From Nocardia niwae NBRC 108934 = DSM 45340 (lineage in GTDB: Bacteria; Actinomycetota; Actinomycetes; Mycobacteriales; Mycobacteriaceae): DNA of 64,000 nucleotides. Below are positions 44,693-55,725 of the stretch, piece by piece (the first letter of the stretch is position 1; every line of letters begins with the position of its first letter). Location: the NCBI RefSeq assembly GCF_001613465.1, contig NZ_BDCK01000046.1:1-64000 (forward strand), given 5' to 3'. The notes under the pieces were generated by a model that made no database searches, was not told the origin of the DNA, and was given only the letters and a program-made list of their open reading frames with translations. The position numbers and the translations under genes are program-made.

Positions 44693-46300
44693 TCAGCGGG
44701 TGCCCGGCAGCCCCGGTGTGACGGCTTCGATGATGTGCCACGCCTCGTCGACGGGCAGGTCGACCACCGCGTAGCGCTTCTTGCCCGCCGCGGTGGCCGC
44801 CACCACCGTGGCGACCCCGGCGCGCCGCTGGAAGAAGGTCCGGCGCACCGTCCAGCCGATCAGGCCGGGAGCCTCCAGACAGTCGCGTTCCCGGTCGAGC
44901 GATCCCGCGCGCGTGATCAGCCAAGTCGGGCTGGTGGCTGTGCGGGGCAGGACCGCGTGCCCGAGGCCACGGTAACGGTCCTCCGCGAGCGCGAGCGCCA
45001 CCGGCAGTAGGAGACCGGGAACCAGCCACCACCACAGCGAATAGTGTTCTCCCGCAAGGTGGAAGCAGGCAGGCACCGCGGCGATGAGGACGACCGGGGC
45101 GAGTGTGCGGGTGTATCTGCGGCGCCGCGCGGCGGGGCCGTGTGCGACCAGCGGGGCGCTGCCCGGCTCGGGCGCGGCGTGCGGGTCCGATGCTCCAGCG
45201 CCGGTGGGTCTCGCATCCGGCCGGACGGGAAGGGCGTCGTCGCGCACCTCGTCCGGGGCGAGCAGATGGCCGAGGGTGTGTTCGACGGCGCTGCGCGGCG
45301 CTTGGGGGAGGATCTTCTGCCGGGGCTTCTCCCCGGTCATGATCGCTTCCAGTTCGGCGCCGCCGGCCAGGCGCAGCAGCAGCGGTTCGTTGACCGTCGC
45401 TCCGCGCAACCGGGCCCGGTCGAGGGTGATCTGGCGGGTGGTGAACAGGCCGTGGCGCAGCTGCAATGTCTTGCCGTCATCGCGAACGCGCAGCCCGAAA
45501 TAGGTGGTCAGGTAGTGCGCGCACGCCGCGGCGCTGACCACGAAAACGATGGTGCACAACAGCGCGAACCCCGCCAGCGTCAGGGCGAGTACGCCGCCGT
45601 CTTCGACATCGTGCACCGCGTCCGACCGGAACACGATCTCGCCGAGTCCGTACTGCAGCGCGAAGCCGGCGATCGGCGCGACGATCGCGAACCCGGTCAG
45701 CGACAGCGGGGCGTAGCGCACCCAAGCCGAACTCCAGTGCCCGATCTCGCGCGCCTGGGTACGTGGGGCGGAAATTTCGCCGGATGGTTTCTCCCGCAAT
45801 CGGTCTCGATCATCGGCTCGCTCCACCGGATCCGCCGTATGAGCGAGCAGCGCGGTGCGCAAGGGCGGTACCACTCGTGCGTCCAAGGCGTCGAGCTTGA
45901 ACTGCTCACCCGAATCGGCCTGCTGGCCGGTGCCGATCGCCAGCACCGCGAGTCCGAGCGCGCGGTGTAACAGGTCCGCTTCGATGTCCACCGAGCGAAT
46001 CCGCGACCGCGGCACCGACAGTTTCTTGCGTTGCAGCAACCCGGTCCGCAGCTCGACGTGGGTGGACCCGACCCGGTAGGTCGTGGTGAACCAGCGGGTC
46101 AGCGCGAACCCGACGATCAGCACGATCGGGATGACACTCCATACGTGGTTGCCGCTGCTGGTGCCGAGGATCACCGAGCCGACCAGCACCGGGATGAACT
46201 TCACCACCTCGGTGATCGGATGCACCAGCAGCATTCGCTTGTCCAGCCGCTGCCACGGCTGTTCGGCGCGCGGAGCGTCCGCCGCGGCTTCGGCGCTCAT
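44693..46300 (-). CDS. Membrane protein with bPH2 (YdbT-like) domains
   Basis: A 535-residue protein with three repeated units, each of two hydrophobic segments followed by a bacterial PH-like (bPH2) domain: TTTYRVGSTHVELRTGLLQRKK, then TTYFGLRVRDDGKTLQLRHG, and a last diverged unit. The recurring SRIRSVDI and R-x-RLRGATV pattern is typical of YdbT. ATG 46300 overlaps the small bPH2 gene upstream. The two genes likely form one membrane complex of unknown function. Confidence 0.85.
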   Translation of the reverse strand: MSAEAAADAPRAEQPWQRLDKRMLLVHPITEVVKFIPVLVGSVILGTSSGNHVWSVIPIVLIVGFALTRWFTTTYRVGSTHVELRTGLLQRKKLSVPRSRIRSVDIEADLLHRALGLAVLAIGTGQQADSGEQFKLDALDARVVPPLRTALLAHTADPVERADDRDRLREKPSGEISAPRTQAREIGHWSSAWVRYAPLSLTGFAIVAPIAGFALQYGLGEIVFRSDAVHDVEDGGVLALTLAGFALLCTIVFVVSAAACAHYLTTYFGLRVRDDGKTLQLRHGLFTTRQITLDRARLRGATVNEPLLLRLAGGAELEAIMTGEKPRQKILPQAPRSAVEHTLGHLLAPDEVRDDALPVRPDARPTGAGASDPHAAPEPGSAPLVAHGPAARRRRYTRTLAPVVLIAAVPACFHLAGEHYSLWWWLVPGLLLPVALALAEDRYRGLGHAVLPRTATSPTWLITRAGSLDRERDCLEAPGLIGWTVRRTFFQRRAGVATVVAATAAGKKRYAVVDLPVDEAWHIIEAVTPGLPGTR

Positions 46301-46794
46301 GTCGCGTCGCCGCGGTGCTGGGCGGCGATCCTGGTCAGCCGCGTGACGGTCTCCTCGGCGACCGGGAGGTCGAGCGCGGTGATCTCGACAGCGCCCGCGG
46401 AGGACGCGGTGGTGACGGTGACCGTCGCCAGGCCGAGCAGGCGTTCGAGCGGCCCGCGTTCGGTGTCGACGGTCTGCACCCGGGATATCGGCGCCACCCG
46501 GCTCTCCTGGGTGAGCCAGCCGACCCGGGTGTAGACCGCGTCGTCGGTGACCTCCCAGCGGTGCACGGCGTAGCGCCACCACGGCGCCACCCCGATGTTC
46601 AGCACGGCAGGCGCGAGCGCGACCAGGAAGAAGCCGAGCTGCCAGCCCCGATGCGCGGAGTCGAGTACCGCCCACACCAGCAGCGCCGCGAACGGAATCA
46701 CCCAGGCCAGGGCGGCCTGCGCGCTCCACAGGAGCTTGGCCTTCGGGCTGGGGCGCCAGGCCGGATCGGCCATGATGGTGCGCGGCTGCGGCAT
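46297..46794 (-). CDS. Small bPH2 (YdbS-like) membrane protein
   Basis: A 165-residue protein with two hydrophobic segments (AQAALAWVIPFAALLVWAVL, GWQLGFFLVALAPAVLNIGV) and one bPH2 domain (RWEVTDDAVYTRVGWLTQES, RVQTVDTERGPLERLLGL). It stands first in a two-gene operon with the YdbT-like protein, overlapping by four bases, exactly the YdbS/YdbT arrangement. It is divergent from fbiC. Confidence 0.88.
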   Translation of the reverse strand: MPQPRTIMADPAWRPSPKAKLLWSAQAALAWVIPFAALLVWAVLDSAHRGWQLGFFLVALAPAVLNIGVAPWWRYAVHRWEVTDDAVYTRVGWLTQESRVAPISRVQTVDTERGPLERLLGLATVTVTTASSAGAVEITALDLPVAEETVTRLTRIAAQHRGDAT

Positions 46795-47154
46795 GCTGCC
46801 AATCGTTGCACGACCGAGTGGCCGCTGTCCCCGTCGATCGTCGGCGGCGCCGCGTACCGGCCGCCGGGTTCGCGGCGCATCAGCCACGGCACGATCACCG
46901 GACGCATCACTCCGCACGGCGCGACGGACCTCACCTCTCCACTGCGTGGGAACGGTGGATTCGGCTGCGCTCACCGAGGCTGCCAGCGAGAGCTCGGTGT
47001 GGGCGTCGCCCCCGGAATAGCCTCGGCCACCGCACAGTTGTCAACGCTCAACGGCGCTCCACGTCCCCGCGTGGGCTCCGTGGCAAGCGGAGCAGTGGCT
47101 CGTCCGCTTCGCCGCAACCAGCACTGGAGGGAGACAGTTCCGGATGTGTAGCGC
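46795..47154. other. Divergent region between the bPH2 genes and fbiC
   Basis: A 360-bp region without a credible gene. It must hold both promoters. A GGAGGGAG stretch lies about 25 bases before the fbiC ATG, too far for a good ribosome site. No clear repeat was found. Confidence 0.5.
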
Positions 47155-49755
47155 ATGATCGAGGGCGTGACCGACCTACCGAACCCGAGCGTCCCGTCCG
47201 CGCCGCCCAGTCCATCGGCCATGCGCCGGGCGCTGCGCAGGGCCCGCGACGGTGTCACGTTGAACGTGGACGAGGCCGCGGTGCTGTTGCACGCGACCGG
47301 CGACGATCTCGCCGACCTCTGTCGCAGCGCCGCGCGCGTGCGTGATGCCGGGCTGGCGTCCGCCGGACGCCCCGACACGATCAGTTATTCCCGCAACGTC
47401 TTCATCCCGCTGACCCGGCTGTGCCGGGACAAGTGCCACTACTGCACATTCGTCACGGTGCCGGGCAAGCTGCGCGCCGAGGGCAAGGGCATGTTCCTCG
47501 AACCCGACGAGGTGCTCGACATCGCTCGCCGCGGCGCCGCGCTCGGCTGCAAGGAGGCGCTGTTCACGCTGGGTGACCGGCCCGAGGACCGCTGGCCGGA
47601 GGCCGCGCAGTGGCTCGACGAGCGCGGCTACGACTCGACGCTGGACTACCTGCGCGCCGTGTCGATCATGGTGCTGGAGGAGACCGGCCTGCTGCCGCAC
47701 CTCAACCCCGGTGTGCTGTCCTGGGAGGAGATCGCGCGGCTCAAGCCGGTGGCGCAGTCCATGGGCATGATGCTGGAGACCACCTCCACCCGGCTGTTCG
47801 CCGAGAAGGGCAACTGCCATTACGGCAGCCCTGACAAGGACCCGGCCGTGCGGTTGCGGGCCATCACCGACGCGGGCAGGCTCTCGGTGCCCTACACCAC
47901 GGGCATCCTGGTCGGCATCGGTGAGACGATGGCCGAGCGGGCCGAGTCGATCATGGCTATTCGCAAGCAGCACAAGGCTTTCGGACATATCCAGGAAGTC
48001 ATCGTGCAGAACTTCCGCGCCAAGGACGACACCGCCATGCGGGACGTGCCGGACGCGGGCCTGGAGGAATTCCTCGCCACCATCGCCGTCACCCGGGTCC
48101 TGCTCGGGCCGGACGTGCCGGTGCAGGCGCCGCCCAACCTGGTCTCGCATGCCGAGTGCCGCGCGCTGATCGAGGCGGGCATCGATGACTGGGGCGGCGT
48201 CTCGCCGGTGACGCCCGACCACGTGAACCCGGAGCGGCCGTGGCCGAACCTGGACACCTTGCGGGAGATCACCGAGGCGGCGGGCTATCAGCTGGTCGAG
48301 CGGACCTCCGCACACCCGAAGTATGTGCGGGCGGGCAACCCGTGGGTCGACCCGCGGATCGGCGCGCACGTCGCGGCTCTCACCGACCCGGCGACGGGGC
48401 TGGCGAAGGAGGACGCGATCCCGGTCGGCCTGCCCTGGCAGGAGCCGGAGGAGTCCTGGGAGTCGGCCGGGCGCGTCGACCTGAACACCGCCATCGACAC
48501 CGAGGGCCGCAACACCGAGGCCCGCAGTGACGCGGCGCTGGGACAGGACATCGTCGGCGCGTTCGGCGACTGGGACACCATTCGCGAACAGGCGCGCGAC
48601 CTCGCCGTCACGGCGACGCGGCGGCTGGACGCCGACGTGCTCGCCGCGCTGCGCGCCGCCGAACGCGACCCGGCAGGGCTCAGCGACGCCGAGTACCTCG
48701 CGCTGGCCACGGCGGACGGTGCGGAGCTGGACGCGGTGGCCGCGCTGGCCGATCGACTGCGCCGCGACACCGTCGGCGACGACGTCACCTACGTGGTGAA
48801 CCGAAACATCAACTTCACCAACGTCTGCTACACCGGGTGCCGGTTCTGCGCGTTCGCCCAGCGCAAGGGGGACGCGGACGCGTTCACCCTGAGCACGGAG
48901 GAGGTCGCCGACCGGGCCTGGGAGGCCCACGTCGACGGCGCCACCGAGGTGTGCATGCAGGGGGGCATCGACCCCGACCTGCCGGTGACCGGCTATGCGG
49001 ATCTGGTGCGGGCGGTCAAGCAGCGGGTGCCGTCGATGCATGTGCACGCGTTCAGCCCGATGGAGATCGTGAACGGCGCCTCGCGCGGCGGCCAGAGCGT
49101 GCGGGACTGGCTGGTCGCGCTGAAGGAAGCGGGCCTGGACACCATTCCCGGCACCGCCGCGGAGATCCTGGACGACGAGGTGCGCTGGGTGCTCACCAAG
49201 GGCAAATTGCCCACCTCGGCGTGGATCGAGGTGATCACCACGGCGCACCAGGTGGGCATCCGGTCCAGCTCGACCATGATGTACGGCCACGTGGACAATC
49301 CGAAGCACTGGGTCGGGCATCTGCGCGTGCTGCGCGGCATCCAGGACGAGACCGGCGGGTTCACCGAATTCGTGCTGCTGCCGTTCGTGCACCAGAGCGC
49401 GCCGCTGTACCTGGCGGGCGCCGCCCGTCCTGGGCCGACGAACCGGGACAACCGCGCCGCGCACGCGCTGGCCAGGATCATGCTGCACGGCCGGATCCGC
49501 AACATCCAGACCAGCTGGGTGAAGCTCGGCACCACCGGGACCCGGGTGATGCTCGACAGCGGGGCCAACGATCTCGGCGGCACGTTGATGGAGGAGACCA
49601 TCTCCCGGATGGCGGGCTCGCAGCACGGTTCGGCGAAGACCGTCGCCGAACTCGTGGAGATCGCCGCGGGCATCGGGCGACCGGCCCGGGAGCGGACGAC
49701 CACCTACGGGGTGCCGGAGCACAAGGTGTCGGCGTTGCCGCTGACGGTCGGGTAG
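47155..49755 (+). CDS. fbiC: 7,8-didemethyl-8-hydroxy-5-deazariboflavin synthase FbiC (fused CofG/CofH)
   Basis: An 866-residue fusion of two radical SAM enzymes. The CofG-like half binds its [4Fe-4S] cluster with Cys90-x3-Cys94-x2-Cys97 (CRDKCHYC). The CofH-like half uses Cys558-x3-Cys562-x2-Cys565 (CYTGCRFC). Together they make the deazaflavin core (FO) of coenzyme F420. Length is as in mycobacterial FbiC. ATG 47155 is used; GTG 47167 is possible. Corresponds to Rv1173. Confidence 0.97.
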   Translation: MIEGVTDLPNPSVPSAPPSPSAMRRALRRARDGVTLNVDEAAVLLHATGDDLADLCRSAARVRDAGLASAGRPDTISYSRNVFIPLTRLCRDKCHYCTFVTVPGKLRAEGKGMFLEPDEVLDIARRGAALGCKEALFTLGDRPEDRWPEAAQWLDERGYDSTLDYLRAVSIMVLEETGLLPHLNPGVLSWEEIARLKPVAQSMGMMLETTSTRLFAEKGNCHYGSPDKDPAVRLRAITDAGRLSVPYTTGILVGIGETMAERAESIMAIRKQHKAFGHIQEVIVQNFRAKDDTAMRDVPDAGLEEFLATIAVTRVLLGPDVPVQAPPNLVSHAECRALIEAGIDDWGGVSPVTPDHVNPERPWPNLDTLREITEAAGYQLVERTSAHPKYVRAGNPWVDPRIGAHVAALTDPATGLAKEDAIPVGLPWQEPEESWESAGRVDLNTAIDTEGRNTEARSDAALGQDIVGAFGDWDTIREQARDLAVTATRRLDADVLAALRAAERDPAGLSDAEYLALATADGAELDAVAALADRLRRDTVGDDVTYVVNRNINFTNVCYTGCRFCAFAQRKGDADAFTLSTEEVADRAWEAHVDGATEVCMQGGIDPDLPVTGYADLVRAVKQRVPSMHVHAFSPMEIVNGASRGGQSVRDWLVALKEAGLDTIPGTAAEILDDEVRWVLTKGKLPTSAWIEVITTAHQVGIRSSSTMMYGHVDNPKHWVGHLRVLRGIQDETGGFTEFVLLPFVHQSAPLYLAGAARPGPTNRDNRAAHALARIMLHGRIRNIQTSWVKLGTTGTRVMLDSGANDLGGTLMEETISRMAGSQHGSAKTVAELVEIAAGIGRPARERTTTYGVPEHKVSALPLTVG

Positions 49756-50052
49756 CGGTCGAGTTACCAGCGCGACGGGGATCGATTCCGGCCCGCGGTG
49801 CGATCGGGTTCTCGATCCGCCGCGGGCGGCCGGACCGGCGTAATGTCCGAACGGGTCACCGGTCCTCCCGTGCTACCTCGCACAACGCGGTCCGCACAGC
49901 GTACGGCCGGTGGCGGAGTCGAATTCCCGCCTCGCGTCGGCGTGCGCCATGGCCGAAGTTAGGGCAGGCTGACCAGTAGTAACGTGGGGTGCCGGGATAG
50001 GGTTTCGCCGGGCGGACTATCCCGCAGGCGAGGACAGACTAGGAGAGCGGCA

Positions 50053-50376
50053 GTGCCGTACATCATCGCTGAACCGTGCGTTGACGTGAAGGACAAGGCA
50101 TGCATCGAGGAATGCCCCGTGGACTGCATCTACGAGGGCGGCCGCATGCTGTACATCCATCCCGACGAGTGCGTGGACTGTGGTGCATGTGAGCCGGTGT
50201 GCCCGGTGGAGGCGATCTTCTACGAAGACGACACCCCGGACCAGTGGAGCGGATACGTGAACGCCAACGTCGATTTCTTCGACGAGCTGGGTTCGCCCGG
50301 CGGCGCCACCAAGGTCGGCAAGGTCGACTACGACCCGCCGTTCATCAAGGAACTGCCCCCGATGGCGAGTGAATGA
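50053..50376 (+). CDS. fdxC: 7Fe ferredoxin FdxC
   Basis: A 107-residue 3Fe-4S/4Fe-4S ferredoxin: CVDVKDKACIEECPVDCIYE and then CVDCGACEPVCPVEAIF, followed by the long C-terminal extension usual for actinobacterial Fdx. It is an electron carrier of the cytosol. GTG 50053 follows AGGAGAG. The stop overlaps the ATG of the aminotransferase (ATGA). Same order as Rv1177-Rv1178. Confidence 0.94.
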   Translation: MPYIIAEPCVDVKDKACIEECPVDCIYEGGRMLYIHPDECVDCGACEPVCPVEAIFYEDDTPDQWSGYVNANVDFFDELGSPGGATKVGKVDYDPPFIKELPPMASE

Positions 50377-51494
50377 GACCTGACGTGTCACCCCGTGGCC
50401 GGGTGAGCAGTCTGCTGCCCGATTTTCCCTGGGACACCATTTCTTCGGTGAAGGTTCGAGCGGCCGCCCACCCCGGCGGGATCGTCGATCTGTCCGTCGG
50501 CACTCCGGTCGACCCGGTCGACCCGCTGATCCGGACGGCGCTGAACTCCGTCGCCGAGGTGCCGGGTTACCCGACCACGCACGGCACCCCCGAACTCCGC
50601 GCGGCCGCGGTCGACGCGCTGAAGCGGCGTTACGGGATCACCGGACTCCAGCCCGCGGCCGTGCTGCCCGCGATCGGCACCAAAGAACTGATCGCGGGTC
50701 TGCCCCGGCTGCTCGGACTCGGCGCGGGCGACCTCGTCGTCATCCCCGAGGTCGCCTATCCCACCTACGAGGTCGGTGCGCTGCTGGCGGGCGCCCAGGT
50801 GCTGCGCGCCGACGGGCTCACCCGGCTCGGCCCGCAGAACCCGGGGTTGATCTACGTCAACTCGCCGTCCAACCCGACCGGCCGGGTCCTCGGCGTCGAT
50901 CATCTGCGCAAGGTGGTCGCCTTCGCCCGCGAGCGCGGCGCGATCGTCGCCTCCGACGAGTGCTACCTGGGACTTGCGTGGGAGGGCCGAGCGGTCTCCT
51001 TGCTCGATCCCGAAGTATGCGAGGGCGACCACACCAACCTGCTGGCCGTGCACTCGCTGTCCAAGACCTCCAATCTGGCCAGCTACCGCGCGGGCTTCGT
51101 GACGGGCGACCCGGCGCTGATCGCCGAGCTGCTCGAAGTGCGCAAGCACGCGGGCATGATGGTGCCGTTCCCGATCCAGGCCGCGATGACGGCCGCGCTC
51201 AGCGACGACGCGCACGAGGCGCGCCAGCGCGAGCGGTACCGCGCCCGCCGCGACGTGCTGCGGAAGGCGCTGGAGGGCGCGGGTTTCCGGATCGATCACT
51301 CCGAGGCGGGCCTGTATCTGTGGTCCACGCGCGGAGAGTCCTGCCGGACCACTTTGGACTGGCTGGCCGAACGCGGCATCCTCGCCGCCCCGGGCGACTT
51401 CTACGGTCCCGGCGCGAGCGAGCACGTGCGGATCGCGCTCACCGCGACCGACGAGCGGATCGCGGCGGCGGCCGAACGCCTGGCCGCGGGCTGA
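50373..51494 (+). CDS. dapC: Succinyldiaminopimelate aminotransferase DapC
   Basis: A 373-residue class I/II PLP aminotransferase. The PLP lysine is Lys231 in SLSKTSNLASYRAGF; the NSPSNPTG motif and the SDECY aspartate are present. It converts N-succinyl-2-amino-6-ketopimelate to succinyl-DAP in lysine/DAP synthesis. ATG 50373 is coupled to fdxC; GTG 50403 would match the M. tuberculosis start more closely. Confidence 0.88.
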   Translation: MRPDVSPRGRVSSLLPDFPWDTISSVKVRAAAHPGGIVDLSVGTPVDPVDPLIRTALNSVAEVPGYPTTHGTPELRAAAVDALKRRYGITGLQPAAVLPAIGTKELIAGLPRLLGLGAGDLVVIPEVAYPTYEVGALLAGAQVLRADGLTRLGPQNPGLIYVNSPSNPTGRVLGVDHLRKVVAFARERGAIVASDECYLGLAWEGRAVSLLDPEVCEGDHTNLLAVHSLSKTSNLASYRAGFVTGDPALIAELLEVRKHAGMMVPFPIQAAMTAALSDDAHEARQRERYRARRDVLRKALEGAGFRIDHSEAGLYLWSTRGESCRTTLDWLAERGILAAPGDFYGPGASEHVRIALTATDERIAAAAERLAAG

Positions 51495-51605
51495 CCAGGA
51501 ACCTTCCGGTCGCTGCCGGTCCAGCGGCCTCGCTCGATCGGTGGTCTCCCTGATCCGGGTGTGTCGGCGCCCGCGCGCGCCCGGTCTGGCGAGCTAGCCT
51601 GAGGT

Positions 51606-53237
<1,632 letters not shown>

Positions 53238-54101
53238 CTACACCAGCGGCTTGCCGGACCGCAGCCGCCTGCGCAGGTCGACGTGATAGGCGTTGAGCGG
53301 AAACATCCGGGCCGACTGCGGCAGGCGCCGGTGCACGGCACCGATGGCCCGCAGCAGCCGGTCCAGACGGCGCTGATCGCGATCGGTCCAGGTCATGCCC
53401 ATCTCGTCGCGCAGGTGCTGCGGAAGCAGGCCGGTGACGATGAAGCGCTGCAACCCGGCGAAGACCACCTGCACCGGGCGCGGCATCATCTTCAGGTCGA
53501 TCAGGCCGTTGAAGTAGTCCCGCAGCTCCGGTTCGATGCCGCGCAGCTTCAGGTTCTCGTCCCAGTACCGCTGGAACGCAGCGCGGTCGGCCGGCCACAT
53601 CTCCGGCCGCATCTGCAGGGTGGTGCCCAACCGCGCGGCGTAGGTGTAGAAGGCATCGGCGGTGGCGGGATCCATCGGGCCGTGCATCCGGGTGTAGAGG
53701 TCGTCGATGCCCCAGTACAGGCAGGCTGCGACCCACAGCTGCAGGTTCGGGTCGAAGGCGTTGTACTTCACCGGGCTCGCCGCCGTGGAGCGCACCGACC
53801 GGTGCGACACGTTGACGGCCTCGCGGTAGGCCTCGCGCTCGGTGTCCGACCCGAGCAGCGCGACGGCGATATAGGTCAGGGTGGTGCGCAGCCGCTTGAT
53901 CGGATGCAGGGTGACCTTGCCGCTGTCGACGGTGCTCTCCAGGACGCCGCGGCCGACCGGGCGCAGGCTCAGCTGCATGATGACGTTGGCGGCGCCGCCG
54001 AGGAAGGCGGCGATGCCGTCCACGTACTCCGTGACGGTCTCCGGGGTGAGGGTCTGGCTCGGGTCCGGCTCGTGTTCGGCGGTGCGCAGCGGCGCGGTCA
54101 T
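53238..54101 (-). CDS. MpaB/DUF2236 family oxygenase-like protein (copy 1)
   Basis: A 287-residue protein of the MpaB (latex-clearing-protein-like, DUF2236) family: HRSVRSTAASPVKYNAFDP, LQLWVAACLYWG and MTWTDRDQRRLDRLL. The conserved histidines fit a haem-binding role known for related Lcp proteins. ATG 54101 is preceded by GACGAGGTCGACG, the same leader as the second copy. Expression is probably controlled by the divergent TetR gene through the operator at 54144-54180. Confidence 0.85.
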   Translation of the reverse strand: MTAPLRTAEHEPDPSQTLTPETVTEYVDGIAAFLGGAANVIMQLSLRPVGRGVLESTVDSGKVTLHPIKRLRTTLTYIAVALLGSDTEREAYREAVNVSHRSVRSTAASPVKYNAFDPNLQLWVAACLYWGIDDLYTRMHGPMDPATADAFYTYAARLGTTLQMRPEMWPADRAAFQRYWDENLKLRGIEPELRDYFNGLIDLKMMPRPVQVVFAGLQRFIVTGLLPQHLRDEMGMTWTDRDQRRLDRLLRAIGAVHRRLPQSARMFPLNAYHVDLRRRLRSGKPLV

Positions 54102-54143
54102 CGTCGACCTCGTCTTTCCTGTCCGCCCGATCCCGGAGAATCG

Positions 54144-54180
54144 GTCGATGAGAAGATTATGCCCTAACGTTCTCATCGAC
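54144..54180. promoter_or_regulatory. TetR operator, copy 1
   Basis: A perfect inverted repeat, GTCGATGAGAA (54144-54154) and TTCTCATCGAC (54170-54180), encloses 15 bases that contain a TAACG and a TATG element. It lies between the DUF2236 gene and the TetR gene and is shared in its core with the site before the second DUF2236 gene. Confidence 0.75.
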
Positions 54181-54268
54181 TCCCGGCACTGTCAATGCAG
54201 GCGTTCGGTAGTGAAGGTATGCAATGCTGAAAGTGTCATCGTTTCGCTATCGCGGATAGGGTTGAGCT

Positions 54269-54901
54269 ATGGCCAGGCTGACCAGACTGCTGCCGCTGGT
54301 GCGCAGCGCTGCCCCGGAAGATCGCAACCAGGCGCGGGTATTGGACGCGGCGCTGCTGGCGTTTCTCGACTTCGGTATCAAGCGCACCAGCATGGTGGAG
54401 GTCGCGCGCCGCGGCGGATTGTCCCTGGCCACGCTCTACCGCCGCTTCGCGAGCAAATCCGATCTGATCCGGGCCGTGGGGCTACGGCAGACTCGCGATT
54501 TCATCGAGGAGGTCGACGCCGCGCTCCAGCGCCAAGTGGACCGGAACGCGAGCGCCGAGGACCAGATCGTCGAGCTGTTCGCCGCGTTCATCAACGGGTT
54601 GCGCGGAAACCGGCTGATCCACCGGCTGCTGGCCACCGAGCCCGAATTGGTGCTGCCCTACCTCACCACCCAGGGAGCCCCGGTCATCGAACTCGGCCGG
54701 GACTACCTCGCCGAATTCATCACCCGCTTGCAGCGGGAAGGCAAACTGCCGGAATACGATCCGGAGCCGTTGGCCGAGATGATCGCCCGCACCGCGCTGT
54801 CCCTGGCGCTGACGCCGCAGACCGTCATCCCGCTCGGCGACGACGCGTCGATACGGCAGTTCGCGCGCGACCACGTCGTAGTGTCGTTCCGGGTGCGCTG
54901 A
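54269..54901 (+). CDS. TetR-family transcriptional regulator
   Basis: A 210-residue protein with a TetR HTH at residues 22-70 (VLDAALLAFLDFGIKRTSMV, GGLSLATLYRRFASKSDLI) and a helical ligand domain. It is divergent from DUF2236 copy 1. Because the 27-bp core of its likely operator also occurs before copy 2, it probably controls both. The ligand is unknown. It ends five bases from the convergent beta-lactamase-like gene. Confidence 0.9.
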   Translation: MARLTRLLPLVRSAAPEDRNQARVLDAALLAFLDFGIKRTSMVEVARRGGLSLATLYRRFASKSDLIRAVGLRQTRDFIEEVDAALQRQVDRNASAEDQIVELFAAFINGLRGNRLIHRLLATEPELVLPYLTTQGAPVIELGRDYLAEFITRLQREGKLPEYDPEPLAEMIARTALSLALTPQTVIPLGDDASIRQFARDHVVVSFRVR

Positions 54902-54906
54902 CCGGC

Positions 54907-55626
54907 TCAGCGGTACCGGCCTCGTCCGAGGATCATCGCCCCCAGCGCGGCCATGACGTCCGCGGTCTGGTCGGCCGCGGTGCCGCGGGTTTGCGCGGTG
55001 ACCGCGAAACCGGGACCGTAGGACGCCGAGGCGACCTCCGGCTCGCCGAAATCCGACCAGCCCCACTTGGTGCCCTGCACGAACGGCCACCTGGCGGTGC
55101 CCCAGTCCTGTTCGGTGCCGTCTCGGGCCGTCGATCCCGCCGCGGCCATCCATTCGAAGATCGGTGATCCCGGGTCCGTGCGGAGTTTGGCGGCGAGGAA
55201 GTCCGACACGTCCGCGGTGCTGGTGGCCCCGGCGCCCCAGCTCGGCCCGGGCACCGTCTCGTGCAGGCCGTACTCGGCGGCGATGGCGGCGATAGCCTCG
55301 GGATACTTGGCCTCCATCTCGGTCGCCGCTCCGTCATCGGAGTAGCGAATCATTTGCTCACCCAGGATGCGGTCCTCGGGTGAGCCGTCGCCGTGGCGCA
55401 AGGCGTAATCGGCCAAGAAGAGTTTGGACAGCGACAGGCTCGCGCGCGACTCGTGTTCGTTCGCCGTGCCCCAGCCGATGCCGATCGACGTGCGCACCGA
55501 GATCGCTGTGCGCGGCGGAACGGCGGCCACCTCGGTCTCTGCCGTCGGCTCGGCGCAGGCGACCGGCGGGGACAGTGCCAGGAACGCCCCCGCGACGAGC
55601 GCGGTCGTCGTCATTCGAAAGCGCAT
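54907..55626 (-). CDS. Secreted class A beta-lactamase-like protein with degenerate motifs
   Basis: A 239-residue exported protein (signal residues 1-25; VACAEP suggests cleavage after ACA, or weak lipidation at Cys24). The serine-hydrolase fold has S65-L-S-K68 (SxxK) and YSDDG where class A enzymes have SDN. The KTG box is represented by GTKWG. Beta-lactamase activity cannot be assumed; a D-Ala-D-Ala-type hydrolase or binding protein is possible. It follows DUF2236 copy 2 on the same strand after 99 bp. Confidence 0.7.
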   Translation of the reverse strand: MRFRMTTTALVAGAFLALSPPVACAEPTAETEVAAVPPRTAISVRTSIGIGWGTANEHESRASLSLSKLFLADYALRHGDGSPEDRILGEQMIRYSDDGAATEMEAKYPEAIAAIAAEYGLHETVPGPSWGAGATSTADVSDFLAAKLRTDPGSPIFEWMAAAGSTARDGTEQDWGTARWPFVQGTKWGWSDFGEPEVASASYGPGFAVTAQTRGTAADQTADVMAALGAMILGRGRYR

Positions 55627-55725
55627 CTTCTCCTCCTGGCTCGCGACGGCGGCGGTCCGTCGATCGGGCGGATGCTCTGCGATTGCCCAGTGTTTGCTGT
55701 ACGAAACGGCGTGCGTCGCGTTCGC

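Noticed and set aside
47176..49722. 848-residue minus-strand frame opposite fbiC
   Set aside because: Arg/His/Gly-rich composition typical of antisense frames of GC-rich genes; fbiC on the plus strand is certain.
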